The notes: generated from the letters alone by a model not told the origin. A stretch of 59,838 nt of DNA from Bacteroidales bacterium (GCA_022784645.1 JALFZG010000036.1:1-59838); one strand, 5' to 3'. Positions 29,458-37,993 are shown, counted from the first letter of the stretch. Translations and numbers: made by a program.

Positions 29458-30363
29458 TTAATTCACCGCTCCGATAATCTCGCTCAGGTGCTCGATTCGG
29501 TTGGCAGCCATCACATCGGGCAGCGCATCGATAATGTCTTTGCAGACGGTAGGGGTAACGAGATTGGCAGCTCCAATCTCTACTGCCGAAGCGCCAGCCA
29601 TCATCATCTCCACCACATCTTCTGCGGAAGAAATTCCGCCGCAACCAATGATAGGAAGCGAGGTTGCTCGCGCTACCTGATTCACCATCCGAAGCGCTAT
29701 GGGGTAGATACCCGGGCCACTATACCCGCCATATCGATTGGCAATGATGGGTTGCCTGCGACGAATGTCGATACGCATGCCGAGCATCGTATTGATTAAG
29801 CAAAGACCATCTGCTCCTGCCTCCTCGCACGCTTTTGCAATACTGACGATATCCGTCACGTTGGGCGAGAGCTTCATGTAGATGGGTTTGCGTGTAGCGG
29901 CTTTTACGGCTCGCGTCACTTCGGCTGCCGCTTCGGGCGAGGTGCCAAAAGCCATACCGCCATTGTGCACGTTTGGGCAACTGATATTCACCTCGATGAT
30001 ATCCACCTCTGGTGCTTGATCCATCAGCTGCGAAGTATAGACATAATCCTCGATGGAGAATCCGCTCACGTTGGCAATCACCACGCCCTTGTACAACTCA
30101 CGAAGGCGAGGCAATTCATGCGCCACCACATGTTCCACTCCGGGATTTTGCAAACCAACGGCATTGATCATGCCATAACCGCCACACTCAGCAATACGCG
30201 GTAGCGCATTGCCGTATCGCGCTTCGCGGGTGGTGCCCTTAAACGAGATGCCACCCAAGATATTCAAGTCATATACCTCAGAAAACTCCTCGCCGAAGCC
30301 ATACGTTCCCGAAGCCGGAATAACCGGATTCTTCAACTCAATATTTGATAATCTTGTTTTCAA
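29458..30363 (-). CDS. pyrD: Dihydroorotate dehydrogenase, class 1B catalytic subunit
   Basis: This soluble flavoenzyme oxidises dihydroorotate to orotate. The 301 residues match the NAD-dependent class 1B form: NPVIPASGTYGFG near 12-24 and the catalytic cysteine C129 in EVNISCPNVHNGG. The partner subunit pyrK lies directly upstream, as this class requires. Membrane-bound class 2 enzymes are longer and carry an N-terminal helix, which is absent here. Confidence 0.96.
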   Translation of the reverse strand: MKTRLSNIELKNPVIPASGTYGFGEEFSEVYDLNILGGISFKGTTREARYGNALPRIAECGGYGMINAVGLQNPGVEHVVAHELPRLRELYKGVVIANVSGFSIEDYVYTSQLMDQAPEVDIIEVNISCPNVHNGGMAFGTSPEAAAEVTRAVKAATRKPIYMKLSPNVTDIVSIAKACEEAGADGLCLINTMLGMRIDIRRRQPIIANRYGGYSGPGIYPIALRMVNQVARATSLPIIGCGGISSAEDVVEMMMAGASAVEIGAANLVTPTVCKDIIDALPDVMAANRIEHLSEIIGAVN

Positions 30364-30430
30364 AAAAACGAAGTTTTAAAAAGTTCCATCAATTCATCTT
30401 CATCCCTCTCAGGGGGGGGTGAGGAGAGCG

Positions 30431-31165
30431 TTAGAACGTCAGCTCACTCGCTTTAAACACCGGCCCATCTTTGCAAACGCGCTTCGGGCCATTGGTGGTT
30501 TGAATAGAGCACCCCATGCAAGCGCCGAAACCGCATCCCATCCGCTCTTCCATGCTGAGTTCGCCATCGTGACTGACAGTCTTAGCGAGGGCGCGGAGCA
30601 TCGGAAGCGGACCGCAGGCATAGTAATACGAGGAGCAAGTAGATAGGGCGTTGGTTACAAACCCTTTCGTGCCATACGAACCATCCACCGTGGTGACGCT
30701 CACCTCGCAGCCAAGCGCACGGAAATCCTCCTCGCAGAACACTTCCGCTTGCGTATTGAAACCTAACACCACATTTACGACCTTGCCTTGCGCACGAAGC
30801 TGCTTCGCCAACATATACATGGGCGGCACACCTACCCCACCGCCTACGAGCAACGGATAGTCGCCCGCGAGAGAGAGGTCGTAGCCATTGCCCAAATGGG
30901 TGAGCACATCGAGCTGTACCCCAGGTTGCATCGCAGCCATCGCAGCTGTGCCCTTACCCACCACCTTATATATAATAATAAGGAGTCGGTCATAGGCATC
31001 GCAAACGGATATCGGACGACGCAAAAACAACCCCGGCAACTGTAACTCCACGAATTGCCCCGGACGAATACCGCTTACTGCGGCCACATCGCCTTCGAGC
31101 GTCATCCGCCACACTTCTGCCGTGAGGGGCTCGTTTCGTAATATCGTAAACTGCGTTTGTTTCAT
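30431..31165 (-). CDS. pyrK: Dihydroorotate dehydrogenase electron-transfer subunit
   Basis: This subunit carries FAD and a 2Fe-2S cluster and passes electrons from PyrD to NAD. The start at 31165 (MKQTQFTILRNEP) gives 244 residues; the longer frame overlaps pyrC. The FAD segment RRPISVCDA is near 49-57, the NAD-binding GGGVGVPPM near 108-116, and the cluster ligands are C211, C216, C219 and C231. An AAGGA site is about 11 bases before the start. It lies immediately after pyrC and before pyrD. Confidence 0.95.
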   Translation of the reverse strand: MKQTQFTILRNEPLTAEVWRMTLEGDVAAVSGIRPGQFVELQLPGLFLRRPISVCDAYDRLLIIIYKVVGKGTAAMAAMQPGVQLDVLTHLGNGYDLSLAGDYPLLVGGGVGVPPMYMLAKQLRAQGKVVNVVLGFNTQAEVFCEEDFRALGCEVSVTTVDGSYGTKGFVTNALSTCSSYYYACGPLPMLRALAKTVSHDGELSMEERMGCGFGACMGCSIQTTNGPKRVCKDGPVFKASELTF

Positions 31166-31199
31166 TTTCTGCAAATCCTTTGTCAATATCGCCCATTCA

Positions 31200-32291
31200 T
31201 CAATCCCACACCGGTTGTCCATACACTTCCCAGCCGGCGAAGGGGGTTGCCTTACCGAGGCTGATAAACTGAGCAGGGTCGATGATATAATGCTTATCGA
31301 GGTTCATCTTCACGAACGACTGGGGCTCGCCCATACGCATGATGCGGCGAGGAGCCAGACTCATCAGTTCAATCAAACGCTCCATCGAGATGATATTTTT
31401 CTTCACGAAATAGGTGTACATCAGCGGGAAAGCGGTTTCAAGGCCCACGATTCCGAAGGCGCTCTTGGCGAGCCCTCGGCTCTTCTCTTCCGCCGAATGC
31501 GGAGCATGGTCGGTAGCTATCGCATCAATCGTGCCATCGATGATGCCCTCGATGAGCGCATCGCGGTCGGCAGCTGCCCTCAGGGGCGGGTTCATCTTCC
31601 AGCATCCGTCTTCGCGAAGGTCCAAATCGGTGAGCAAGAGATAATGCGGCCCCGTCTCGCACGTCACGGGCAACCCCTCGCGTTTAGCTTCACGGATAAG
31701 CTGCACACTTTCCTTAGTGGAAATATGGCAGATATGAAAACGACACCCAGTCTCTTTGACAAGACGGATGTCGCGTTCTATCTCCTTCCATTCGCTCTCA
31801 GAGCAGATACCTTTGTGCTGATGCTCGAGGGCGTATTGACCCTCGTGGATGTAGCCGCCGCGGAGCAACGAATCCACCTCACAATGAGCCACGATAACGC
31901 GGTCTACGGCCTTACAACGCACCATAGCCTCGCGCATCAAGTCCTCTGACTGCACGCCACGGCCATCGTCAGAGAAGCCTGCCACATGCGGAGCCAATGC
32001 CTCGAAATCCACGAGTTCGCCTGCTCCGCGTTGGCCATGCGTGATGGCAGCATAGGGGTGCACACCTATCACGGCATCACGCGCTATGATATCGGTCTGC
32101 ACTTTCAAATTCTCCAAACAGTCGGGAACGGGATTGAGGTTAGGCATGGTGAAAACGTCCGAATAACCCGCCGCACGTGCCGCCAAGGAGCCCGTACGAA
32201 TCGTCTCTTTATACGAAAAACCCGGTTCGCGGAAGTGAACATGCAAGTCCACCAATGCCGGAATCGTTACCACACCATCTTTTTGCATCAT
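31200..32291 (-). CDS. pyrC: Dihydroorotase, N-terminally short form
   Basis: This metal-dependent amidohydrolase interconverts carbamoyl-aspartate and dihydroorotate. The 363 residues keep every expected ligand region: HVH at 17-19 in DLHVHFREPG, FSDDGRGV, VIVAHCEV, HICHIST and ATDHAPHS. The usual 45-50 residue N-terminal beta segment before HVH is missing, and the start cannot be moved upstream because an in-frame TAA lies two codons before the ATG. It is the first gene of the cluster, and its leader of about 110 bases follows a strong promoter. Confidence 0.93.
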   Translation of the reverse strand: MMQKDGVVTIPALVDLHVHFREPGFSYKETIRTGSLAARAAGYSDVFTMPNLNPVPDCLENLKVQTDIIARDAVIGVHPYAAITHGQRGAGELVDFEALAPHVAGFSDDGRGVQSEDLMREAMVRCKAVDRVIVAHCEVDSLLRGGYIHEGQYALEHQHKGICSESEWKEIERDIRLVKETGCRFHICHISTKESVQLIREAKREGLPVTCETGPHYLLLTDLDLREDGCWKMNPPLRAAADRDALIEGIIDGTIDAIATDHAPHSAEEKSRGLAKSAFGIVGLETAFPLMYTYFVKKNIISMERLIELMSLAPRRIMRMGEPQSFVKMNLDKHYIIDPAQFISLGKATPFAGWEVYGQPVWD

Positions 32292-32332
32292 ACCTTAGCC
32301 TCGTTAGGGGAGAGACAGCCCTTTTTACCTGT

Positions 32333-32395
32333 TTACCGAGTGAGGTTCTCCTGAAAAATGCCGTTTTCTGCTACATAAGTCAAAAAACAGCCCAT
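32333..32395 (-). other. Possible 20-codon leader ORF before pyrC
   Basis: The pyrC leader contains an ATG-to-TAA frame beginning MGCFLTYV, starting about 10 bases after the predicted transcription start. There is no ribosome site and no evident run of regulatory codons, so this may be chance. Confidence 0.2.
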
Positions 32396-32411
32396 TTTTC
32401 GAAATTTTCTG

Positions 32412-32443
32412 CAAAGGTAGTACTTTTTTTTGAATTAGACAAA
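32412..32443 (-). promoter_or_regulatory. Promoter of the pyr-pur-gua cluster
   Basis: On the minus strand TTTG (32443-32440) and TACCTTTG (32419-32412) stand 20 bases apart, matching the Bacteroidota consensus. It is the only clear promoter I see for the 21-gene run that ends at 3524. Confidence 0.75.
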
Positions 32444-32532
32444 TATTAATTACAAAATTCTCAAAATTATACCAATTTTTTTTTAAGAAATATACAAACA
32501 TAAAGAATAGCAGCCTTTGGCCGATTGATTGT

Positions 32533-32635
32533 CGAGCGGAGCTCGGAGGCCTCGTTACGTTCATATATGGTGTGCGTGGGACGCACACCCGCCCCGGGGC
32601 GACTATGGTGGCTCGTCACACGAGCCACATATATT
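32533..32635. repeat. Dense hairpin block, cloverleaf-like
   Basis: In order: CGAGC-GGA-GCTCG (32533-32545); the palindrome GAGGCCTC (32546-32553); then an outer stem (32563-32569 with 32628-32634) enclosing three hairpins. These are GTGTGCGT-GGG-ACGCACAC (32570-32588), CGCCCCGGGGCG (32590-32601) and GTGGCTCGT-CAC-ACGAGCCAC (32608-32628). No protein or known RNA family is recognised. It occupies the gap between the small minus-strand gene at 32750 and the pyrC promoter. Confidence 0.6.
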
Positions 32636-32655
32636 AACGCCCGCCCCCTCTAACT

Positions 32656-32745
32656 CCACCTGTGCGGGAAAAGCCCCCATTCTACCCTGTGCGGGAAAAG
32701 CCCCATCCTATCCTGTGCGGGAAAAGCCCCCATCCTACCCTGCAA
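32656..32745. repeat. Three tandem 26-27 bp units after the small gene
   Basis: Three copies of a unit containing CTGTGCGGGAAAAGCCCC run head to tail, followed by a shorter, altered fourth. Each has a small GGG-AAAAG-CCC hairpin. They begin at the stop codon of the gene at 32750-33160 and lie downstream of it. Confidence 0.65.
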
Positions 32746-32749
32746 GGGG

Positions 32750-33160
32750 CTATTCCTCCTCTGCATTGCGGATGCCGAAGGCCGACTTGAAGTCGGTGCG
32801 GGCATTAATATCCACTACAACCGACTGCTTATCTTCGCTCACAACGTACATACCCTTCGAATACATGTAGCCGCGGAGCATCGAGTAGCGGTTTTGCTCG
32901 TCGAACATCTTCTTAACGATCTGATACTCAGCGCTGTTGGCAGCCTTATTTTCCCGTATCCACTGGCTGATGGCTGGGATAACCAACGAGAAAGCATTGG
33001 CAGAATGCTTCTGATTAGCAGAGATAGTGGTGCGCGGGTTGGTCATGGCTACCGTGTGCGTCACGCCGGTTTTTTTGTTGGTGCGCACATAGACCTTGTC
33101 TTGGCGCGAGGGACGGCCGCTCATCACGTTGAAGCCGCCAATCGAACGAATCTTACCCAT
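32750..33160 (-). CDS. Small conserved protein, paralogue of the 59.5-kb gene
   Basis: This 136-residue protein begins at ATG 33160 (MGKIRSIGGFNVMSGRP); a GAGAGG site precedes it and a TTG two codons upstream is less likely. I do not recognise its function. The C-terminal half (AISQWI, then EYQIVKKMFDEQNRYSMLRG and KGMYVV) matches the partial protein at 59498-59838 almost position by position, proving a paralogous pair. The N-terminal NPRTT and NQKH words loosely recall the DUF6266-type start of the 274-1356 protein. There is no signal peptide. The leader of about 250 bases contains 11-bp tandem repeats, and tandem 27-bp repeats follow the gene. Confidence 0.75.
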   Translation of the reverse strand: MGKIRSIGGFNVMSGRPSRQDKVYVRTNKKTGVTHTVAMTNPRTTISANQKHSANAFSLVIPAISQWIRENKAANSAEYQIVKKMFDEQNRYSMLRGYMYSKGMYVVSEDKQSVVVDINARTDFKSAFGIRNAEEE

Positions 33161-33308
33161 AATCAAATCCTCTCATCCCGCCAATAGACTGCCGAGACTC
33201 GGGACAAGAGGACAGGCTTTAACCCGGCAGCGATTAAACAAACAATAATTTTCTATCGGCCATCCTATACGCATCTGGCTTGCAGGTAGCTTTCACCGAG
33301 CTTGCAAA

Positions 33309-33351
33309 CAAGCTAGATACAAGCTAGATACAAGCTAGATACAAGCTAGAT
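33309..33351. repeat. Four tandem copies of an 11-bp unit
   Basis: CAAGCTAGATA repeats at 33309, 33320, 33331 and 33342, the last truncated by one base. The array lies in the predicted 5' leader of the minus-strand gene ending at 32750. Confidence 0.85.
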
Positions 33352-33366
33352 GAACGAATAAAAATC

Positions 33367-33394
33367 GTTGCGTTGGATAGCCAAAGCGCAACGA
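33367..33394. promoter_or_regulatory. Long hairpin in the leader of the small gene
   Basis: CGTTGCG (33367-33373) pairs with CGCAACG (33388-33394), with an inner TTGG/CCAA stem. It stands between the predicted promoter and the 11-bp repeats. Confidence 0.5.
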
Positions 33395-33419
33395 TCGGCC
33401 TTTCATCTGAAATCCGCTG

Positions 33420-33451
33420 CAAAGATACTACTTTTTTTTCAAATACGCAAA
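33420..33451 (-). promoter_or_regulatory. Promoter of the small gene at 32750-33160
   Basis: On the minus strand TTTG (33451-33448) and TATCTTTG (33427-33420) are separated by exactly 20 bases. The leader to the start codon is about 250 bases long and holds the hairpin and the tandem repeats. Confidence 0.7.
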
Positions 33452-33469
33452 TTTGAAGGGATTTTTTTC

Positions 33470-33596
33470 GCAGATACTATCTGCTACCAATGAACAATAA
33501 CAGACGCGGATGCTATCCGCTGCCAATGAACAATACATACGCGGATACTATCTGCGACCAATGAACAATACACGCAGACTTATCTGCCACCAAGAA
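33470..33596 (+). repeat. Four-copy array of the covarying hairpin repeat
   Basis: Units: GCAGAT-ACT-ATCTGC (33470-33484) plus TACCAATGAACAATAA; GCGGAT-GCT-ATCCGC (33506-33520) plus TGCCAATGAACAATAC; GCGGAT-ACT-ATCTGC (33541-33555) plus GACCAATGAACAATAC; GCAGA-CTTA-TCTGC (33574-33587) plus a short CACCAAGAA remnant. Stem changes are paired or wobble, while the trailing word is conserved. Related copies lie at 29423-29453 and 58717-58747. Confidence 0.85.
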
Positions 33597-33655
33597 AAAA
33601 GAAGAGGAAAACGCAAAAAAAATACAGCCCCGTGCCGAGGCAAAGAGCTGTGTAG

Positions 33656-33728
33656 TAGTGCTACGGGGATTCGAACCCCGGTTTACGGCGTGAGAGGCCG
33701 TTGTCCTAGACCCCTAGACGATAGCACC
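33656..33728 (-). tRNA. tRNA-Glu (anticodon CTC)
   Basis: The minus strand folds as a full cloverleaf: acceptor GGTGCTA with TAGCACT (first pair G-U), D-arm GTC/GAC, anticodon stem ACGGC/GCCGT around the loop CTCTCAC, T-arm CGGGG-TTCGAAT-CCCCG, discriminator A. The anticodon CTC reads GAG. CCA is not encoded. A promoter-like pair lies about 80 bases upstream at 33815-33845. Confidence 0.93.
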
Positions 33729-33814
33729 ATAGAGTCTATTAAGCAAAGACGCAAATGAGAAGCAAGCGAGCAGTCAATGAGCGGCCATCAAGCGGCGTTT
33801 CTCAATTGCGAGTG

Positions 33815-33845
33815 CAAAGGTACTGCTTTTTTTTGAATTGGCAAA
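33815..33845 (-). promoter_or_regulatory. Promoter of tRNA-Glu
   Basis: On the minus strand TTTG (33845-33842) and TACCTTTG (33822-33815) are 19 bases apart, about 85 bases upstream of the tRNA 5' end. Confidence 0.6.
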
Positions 33846-33922
33846 ATTTTTGAGCAGAAAAATGCAAAAAAACGTAAAAAAAGCGAAAAATAACACGAAA
33901 ATGCATAATTTTTCGCTTATTT

Positions 33923-33954
33923 TTTGGCGAAATGAGATTTTTTCAGTAACTTTG
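33923..33954 (+). promoter_or_regulatory. Promoter of nadE
   Basis: TTTG (33923-33926) and TAACTTTG (33947-33954) are 20 bases apart. The leader of about 80 bases has two similar hairpins, GGGGC-ACAA-GCTCC and GGAGC-ACAA-GCTCC, between 33964 and 34008. Confidence 0.75.
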
Positions 33955-34040
33955 TCCCCAATTTGGGGCACAAGCTCCGGAAGAACAATAAATGGAGCAC
34001 AAGCTCCGCTAAAAAAAAATGGGATAAAAAGCCCACAACC

Positions 34041-35942
34041 ATGCAAAAAGACTTAGGATTCGTACGCGTGTGCGCAGCCGTGCCACGCATGAAAGTGGCA
34101 GATGCCCACTACAACCAACAAGAGATCCTCATCCAAATCGATGAGGCTGTAAGCAAGGGAGCAGAAGTAATCTGCTTCCCGGAATTGTGTATCACCGGCT
34201 ACACGTGTGCGGACTTGTTTTTCCTCCAGCAACTGCAGCACAACACCCTTCGCGCGCTTGAGGAAATTTGCGAATACACCCGCGAGAAACCGATTATCGT
34301 GATTGTGGGCGCACCGCTGAAGGTGGATAATAACCTCTACAACTGCGCGTTTGTGATGACCGATGGTGAGGTGCTCGGCGTAGTGCCCAAAGTGAACCTG
34401 CCCAATACGGGTGAGTTTTATGAGAAACGTTGGTTTACTGCTGGCCGCAATATCACCCTCCGCACCATCGATATCTTCTCGGGCGATGTGCCGTTTGGCC
34501 CCGACCTGCTCTTCATGACACCCCGCTTCAGTTTTGGCGTGGAGCTCTGCGAAGACCTTTGGTCGCCCCTACCCCCTTCCACTCAGCTCGCTATCCAAGG
34601 CGCTGAGATCATTTTCAACCTCTCCTCGAGCAACTGCATCACGGGTAAACATGCTTTCCGAAGAGACATGATCACGCAGCAGTCGGCTCGCGTACATTGC
34701 GGCTATGTCTATACCTCCAGCGGCATTGGCGAGAGTACAACCGACCTCGTGTTCTCCGGAAGCACCTACATTGCCGAAAACGGTGATTTGCTCGCCGAAG
34801 GCGAACGGTTCCAGCAAGAATCGACCATGCTCCTTAGCGAGATCGACATCGAGCGTATCCGTACGCTCCGCCAGCGCAACACCAATTTCACCTCCGACCA
34901 CCAGGGGCAATACCGCAAGATTTACCTCAATCCGCTCCGCTACACGGAAGAGACCGAACTGCAATACCGCCGATTGGCCCGCAATCCGTTCCTTCCGGAA
35001 GGCGAAACGCGTTTGCAATACTGCTCTGACGTACTGAAGATTCAGACGTGTGGCTTAGCCAAACGTTGGGAGCATGCGCATGCACAAACGGTAGTGCTCG
35101 GCATCAGTGGCGGACTCGATTCCACCTTGGCCCTCCTGGCTGCCTGCCTCACGGCAGATATGATAGGCGTAAGCCGCAAGCAGGTGATTGGCGTTACGAT
35201 GCCCGGTTTCGGCACCTCTGACCGTACCCACTCCAATGCCGTAGAGCTCATGGACGAGCTCGGCATTACCCAATTCGATATCCCTATCCGCGATGCCGTT
35301 ATTCAGCATTTCAAAGATATCAATCACGACATCAACATCCACGATATCACCTACGAAAATTCGCAAGCGCGCGAGCGTACGCAAATATTGATGGACATGG
35401 CCAACAAACACAACGGCATGGTGCTCGGCACCGGCGACCTCTCGGAGTTGGCACTCGGTTGGGCTACCTACAACGGCGATCAGATGAGTATGTACGGCCT
35501 CAATGCCGGCATCCCGAAGACACTCGTACGGGCGGTGGTTGCGTATGCTGCTGACCATATCTTCAGCGGACGCATCAGCGAGATCCTCCACGATGTGATT
35601 GACACTCCCGTATCGCCGGAGCTCCTGCCTACCGACAGCCAGGGACAGATTGCGCAGAAAACCGAAGATAAGGTTGGGCCATACGAACTCCATGATTTCT
35701 TCATTTTCTACACCCTTCGCTACGGTTTCACCCGCGATAAAATTCTCTACATGGCCGAACGCACGTTTGAAGGCGACTATAGCCCAGAGACCATCAGTTA
35801 TTGGCTCGACACGTTCATGCGCCGATTCTATCAGCAGCAATACAAACGCAGTTGTATGCCCGATGGCCCGAAGGTGACCTCCGTTGGACTATCGCCCCGA
35901 GGCGATTGGCGCATGCCGTCGGATTCGGAGATTGTATCGTGA
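34041..35942 (+). CDS. nadE: Glutamine-dependent NAD+ synthetase
   Basis: This enzyme converts nicotinate adenine dinucleotide to NAD using glutamine and ATP. The ATG at 34041 ([18 protein letters not shown]) gives 633 residues; the open frame upstream to a TTG crosses leader hairpins and is rejected. The N-terminal nitrilase-type glutaminase shows its triad in [21 protein letters not shown] and GVELCEDLW. The C-terminal synthetase has the P-loop [12 protein letters not shown] near 353-364. It has its own promoter and is not closely linked to a downstream gene. Confidence 0.95.
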   Translation: MQKDLGFVRVCAAVPRMKVADAHYNQQEILIQIDEAVSKGAEVICFPELCITGYTCADLFFLQQLQHNTLRALEEICEYTREKPIIVIVGAPLKVDNNLYNCAFVMTDGEVLGVVPKVNLPNTGEFYEKRWFTAGRNITLRTIDIFSGDVPFGPDLLFMTPRFSFGVELCEDLWSPLPPSTQLAIQGAEIIFNLSSSNCITGKHAFRRDMITQQSARVHCGYVYTSSGIGESTTDLVFSGSTYIAENGDLLAEGERFQQESTMLLSEIDIERIRTLRQRNTNFTSDHQGQYRKIYLNPLRYTEETELQYRRLARNPFLPEGETRLQYCSDVLKIQTCGLAKRWEHAHAQTVVLGISGGLDSTLALLAACLTADMIGVSRKQVIGVTMPGFGTSDRTHSNAVELMDELGITQFDIPIRDAVIQHFKDINHDINIHDITYENSQARERTQILMDMANKHNGMVLGTGDLSELALGWATYNGDQMSMYGLNAGIPKTLVRAVVAYAADHIFSGRISEILHDVIDTPVSPELLPTDSQGQIAQKTEDKVGPYELHDFFIFYTLRYGFTRDKILYMAERTFEGDYSPETISYWLDTFMRRFYQQQYKRSCMPDGPKVTSVGLSPRGDWRMPSDSEIVS

Positions 35943-35999
35943 TTCTCAATGGCGAACTTTTAGAATCAATATTATTAATCAAAATACCCAACTCTCATT

Positions 36000-37901
36000 A
36001 TGAGAAAATTTATTACTTGTTTATTCATCGCACTTGCCACCCTGACACAAGCGCAGATCCTCGAACCGATTCATTGGAAAGTGAGCGCCAAAGCCCTCAC
36101 GGACTCCACTACGGACGTAATCATGACCGCCACCATCGATGAAGGTTGGCATCTTTACACGCAGGACATCCCCGATGGAGGCCCTGTACCTACGCAGTTC
36201 AGCTATGGCGAGCTCTCGCTCATCGGGCAAACGACCACCTCGGCAAAAGTCTATTCGGCTTACGACGAGAATTTCGAGATGGACCTCACTTTTTACGAAA
36301 CCAAAGCCGTTTTCCATCAAACGGTACTCACACGTGGCGCCAAAGAGTTGACCGCCAGCGTCACATTCATGGCGTGCAACGATCAGATGTGTCTTGCTCC
36401 CGCCACCGTGGAGAAGAAAGTGAACGTGCCAGCGTTTGTAAGCGAAAGCGATGACAAAGCGGCTGAAGCGGCTGCGGAGGAAGCAGCAGAAGGATCGCAA
36501 CTGGCTGATAATCAACAATCAAACGAAGAAGTAGTCAATCAAGTAGCTGATGATCAACAACCCAACAACGAAGCAGTCAATCCATCCGCTGATGAAGTAG
36601 TCGGCTCCCTCGAATCAGGCGTGAGTCTATGGAAGATTTTCATCCTTGGTTTGCTCGGCGGTTTGCTTGCCATCTTCACGCCTTGCGTTTGGCCGATTAT
36701 CCCGATGACTGTTTCGTTCTTCTTGAAGCGCGCTGAAAAAGCCGAAAAAGAGAAGGGCGTACAGGCTTCCAAGCAGGGAATCCGCGATGCCATCCTCTAT
36801 GGTATAGCCATCATTATTATCTATGTGGGCTTGGGCTTGCTTGTAACGGTTATCTTCGGTGCTTCTGCACTTAACAGTCTGAGTACCAGCGCTGTAGCCA
36901 ACTTGATATTCTTCGCTATCCTCGTGATTTTCGCGCTTTCGTTCTTCGGACTCTTCGAGATTACGCTCCCGGCATCGTGGAGCAACGCGATGAACAGCAA
37001 GTCGAGCAGCACAACCGGTTTCCTCTCTATTCTCTTCATGGCGTTTACTCTCGTGTTGGTGAGCTTCAGCTGTACGGGACCGATTATCGGCACGCTATTG
37101 GTGGAGGCTGCGAGCGGTGAATCGTGGGTTGCCCCTGCGATTGGTATGTTCGGTTTTGCTTTCGCTTTGGCATTGCCGTTCTCCCTCTTTGCGATGTTCC
37201 CGAGCGCCCTCAAGAAAATGCCGAAATCCGGCGGTTGGATGCACAGCTTCAAGGTGATCCTCGCCTTCATCGAGCTCGCGCTCTCGCTCAAGTTCCTCTC
37301 GGTGGCCGATATGGCTTACGGTTGGGGTATTCTGCCGAGATGGCTCTTCCTCCTGCTATGGATCATCATCTTCTTCGCGATGGGTGTGTTCCTCGTATGG
37401 AAGATTTGGGAAGTCAACAAAGTGCGTATGGCGCTTCGCATCATCCTCATTGCCCTCTCTTGGGGCTTCACCGCTTATCTCGTACCGGGCCTTTGGGGCG
37501 CTCCCGTAAAAGCCGTTTCTGCTTTTGCTCCGCCTATGCCGATTGAAGACCGCGAGGTGTTCTACGATTACGAAGAAGGCTTAGCATACGCCAAGCAGGA
37601 AGGCAAACCTGTATTGCTCGATTTCACGGGCTACGGATGCGTCAACTGCCGCAAGATGGAGGCTTATGTGCTCTCCGATGAAACGGTGAAAGAACGACTG
37701 AAAGCATATGTGCTCATTGAGCTGTATGTAGATGATAAGAACGATGGCATCGGCGAGAAAAACTCGAAAATCCAACGAGAGATTTATGGTGCTAATGCAC
37801 AGCCGTATTATATCCAGCTCGATAAAAACGGACAGAAAATTTCGCAGCCGTATGCCTTCTCTATCGATCCGCAAGCCTTCCTTGATTGGCTGCAATATTA
37901 A
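36000..37901 (+). CDS. dsbD: DsbD-type thiol:disulfide interchange protein
   Basis: This inner-membrane protein passes electrons from cytoplasmic thioredoxin to periplasmic thiols. The 633 residues comprise a signal peptide (1-19), a periplasmic alpha domain ending with cysteines C126 and C131 in [11 protein letters not shown], a Gln/Glu/Asn-rich linker (about 150-205), a hydrophobic central domain of about eight helices with redox cysteines in FTPCVWP (C229) and SFSCTGP, and a C-terminal thioredoxin-like domain with the C547-VN-C550 pair in GYGCVNCRK. The linker contains two near-repeats ([26 protein letters not shown]), suggesting slippage. All three cysteine pairs needed for electron relay are present. 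Confidence 0.93.
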   Translation: MRKFITCLFIALATLTQAQILEPIHWKVSAKALTDSTTDVIMTATIDEGWHLYTQDIPDGGPVPTQFSYGELSLIGQTTTSAKVYSAYDENFEMDLTFYETKAVFHQTVLTRGAKELTASVTFMACNDQMCLAPATVEKKVNVPAFVSESDDKAAEAAAEEAAEGSQLADNQQSNEEVVNQVADDQQPNNEAVNPSADEVVGSLESGVSLWKIFILGLLGGLLAIFTPCVWPIIPMTVSFFLKRAEKAEKEKGVQASKQGIRDAILYGIAIIIIYVGLGLLVTVIFGASALNSLSTSAVANLIFFAILVIFALSFFGLFEITLPASWSNAMNSKSSSTTGFLSILFMAFTLVLVSFSCTGPIIGTLLVEAASGESWVAPAIGMFGFAFALALPFSLFAMFPSALKKMPKSGGWMHSFKVILAFIELALSLKFLSVADMAYGWGILPRWLFLLLWIIIFFAMGVFLVWKIWEVNKVRMALRIILIALSWGFTAYLVPGLWGAPVKAVSAFAPPMPIEDREVFYDYEEGLAYAKQEGKPVLLDFTGYGCVNCRKMEAYVLSDETVKERLKAYVLIELYVDDKNDGIGEKNSKIQREIYGANAQPYYIQLDKNGQKISQPYAFSIDPQAFLDWLQY

Positions 37902-37964
37902 GTAAGGTGATTTTGATTTCTTCGGATAAAAGATTCAAATAGTTATTCCTAACATTAACAAGCT

Positions 37965-37993
37965 CGACCTCTTTCCACTTAGGAAGGAGGTCG
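37965..37993 (+). promoter_or_regulatory. 12-bp hairpin covering a Shine-Dalgarno-like AGGAGG
   Basis: CGACCTCTTTCC (37965-37976) pairs with GGAAGGAGGTCG (37982-37993) with one G-T pair and a five-base loop. The right arm holds GGAAGGAGG, 16 bases before the thioesterase ATG. It may mask the ribosome site, or act as a weak dsbD terminator without a T-run. Confidence 0.45.

Noticed and set aside
32563..32634. tRNA gene (cloverleaf shape)
   Set aside because: There is no 7-base anticodon loop, no TTCGAAT-type loop and the stem lengths do not fit.
32656..32745. Possible CRISPR (three 27-base units)
   Set aside because: Units are contiguous with no spacers.
33309..33351. Possible CRISPR array (tandem units)
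   Set aside because: Units are 11 bases and directly abutting, with no unique spacers and no cas genes.
33470..33596. Possible CRISPR array (four repeats with differing parts)
   Set aside because: The variable parts are self-complementary hairpins rather than spacers, the repeat word is 16 bases, and copies also occur singly far away.
33963..34040. Upstream extension of nadE from a TTG
   Set aside because: It would translate the leader hairpins and lacks family likeness; the ATG at 34041 gives the known NadE N-terminus.
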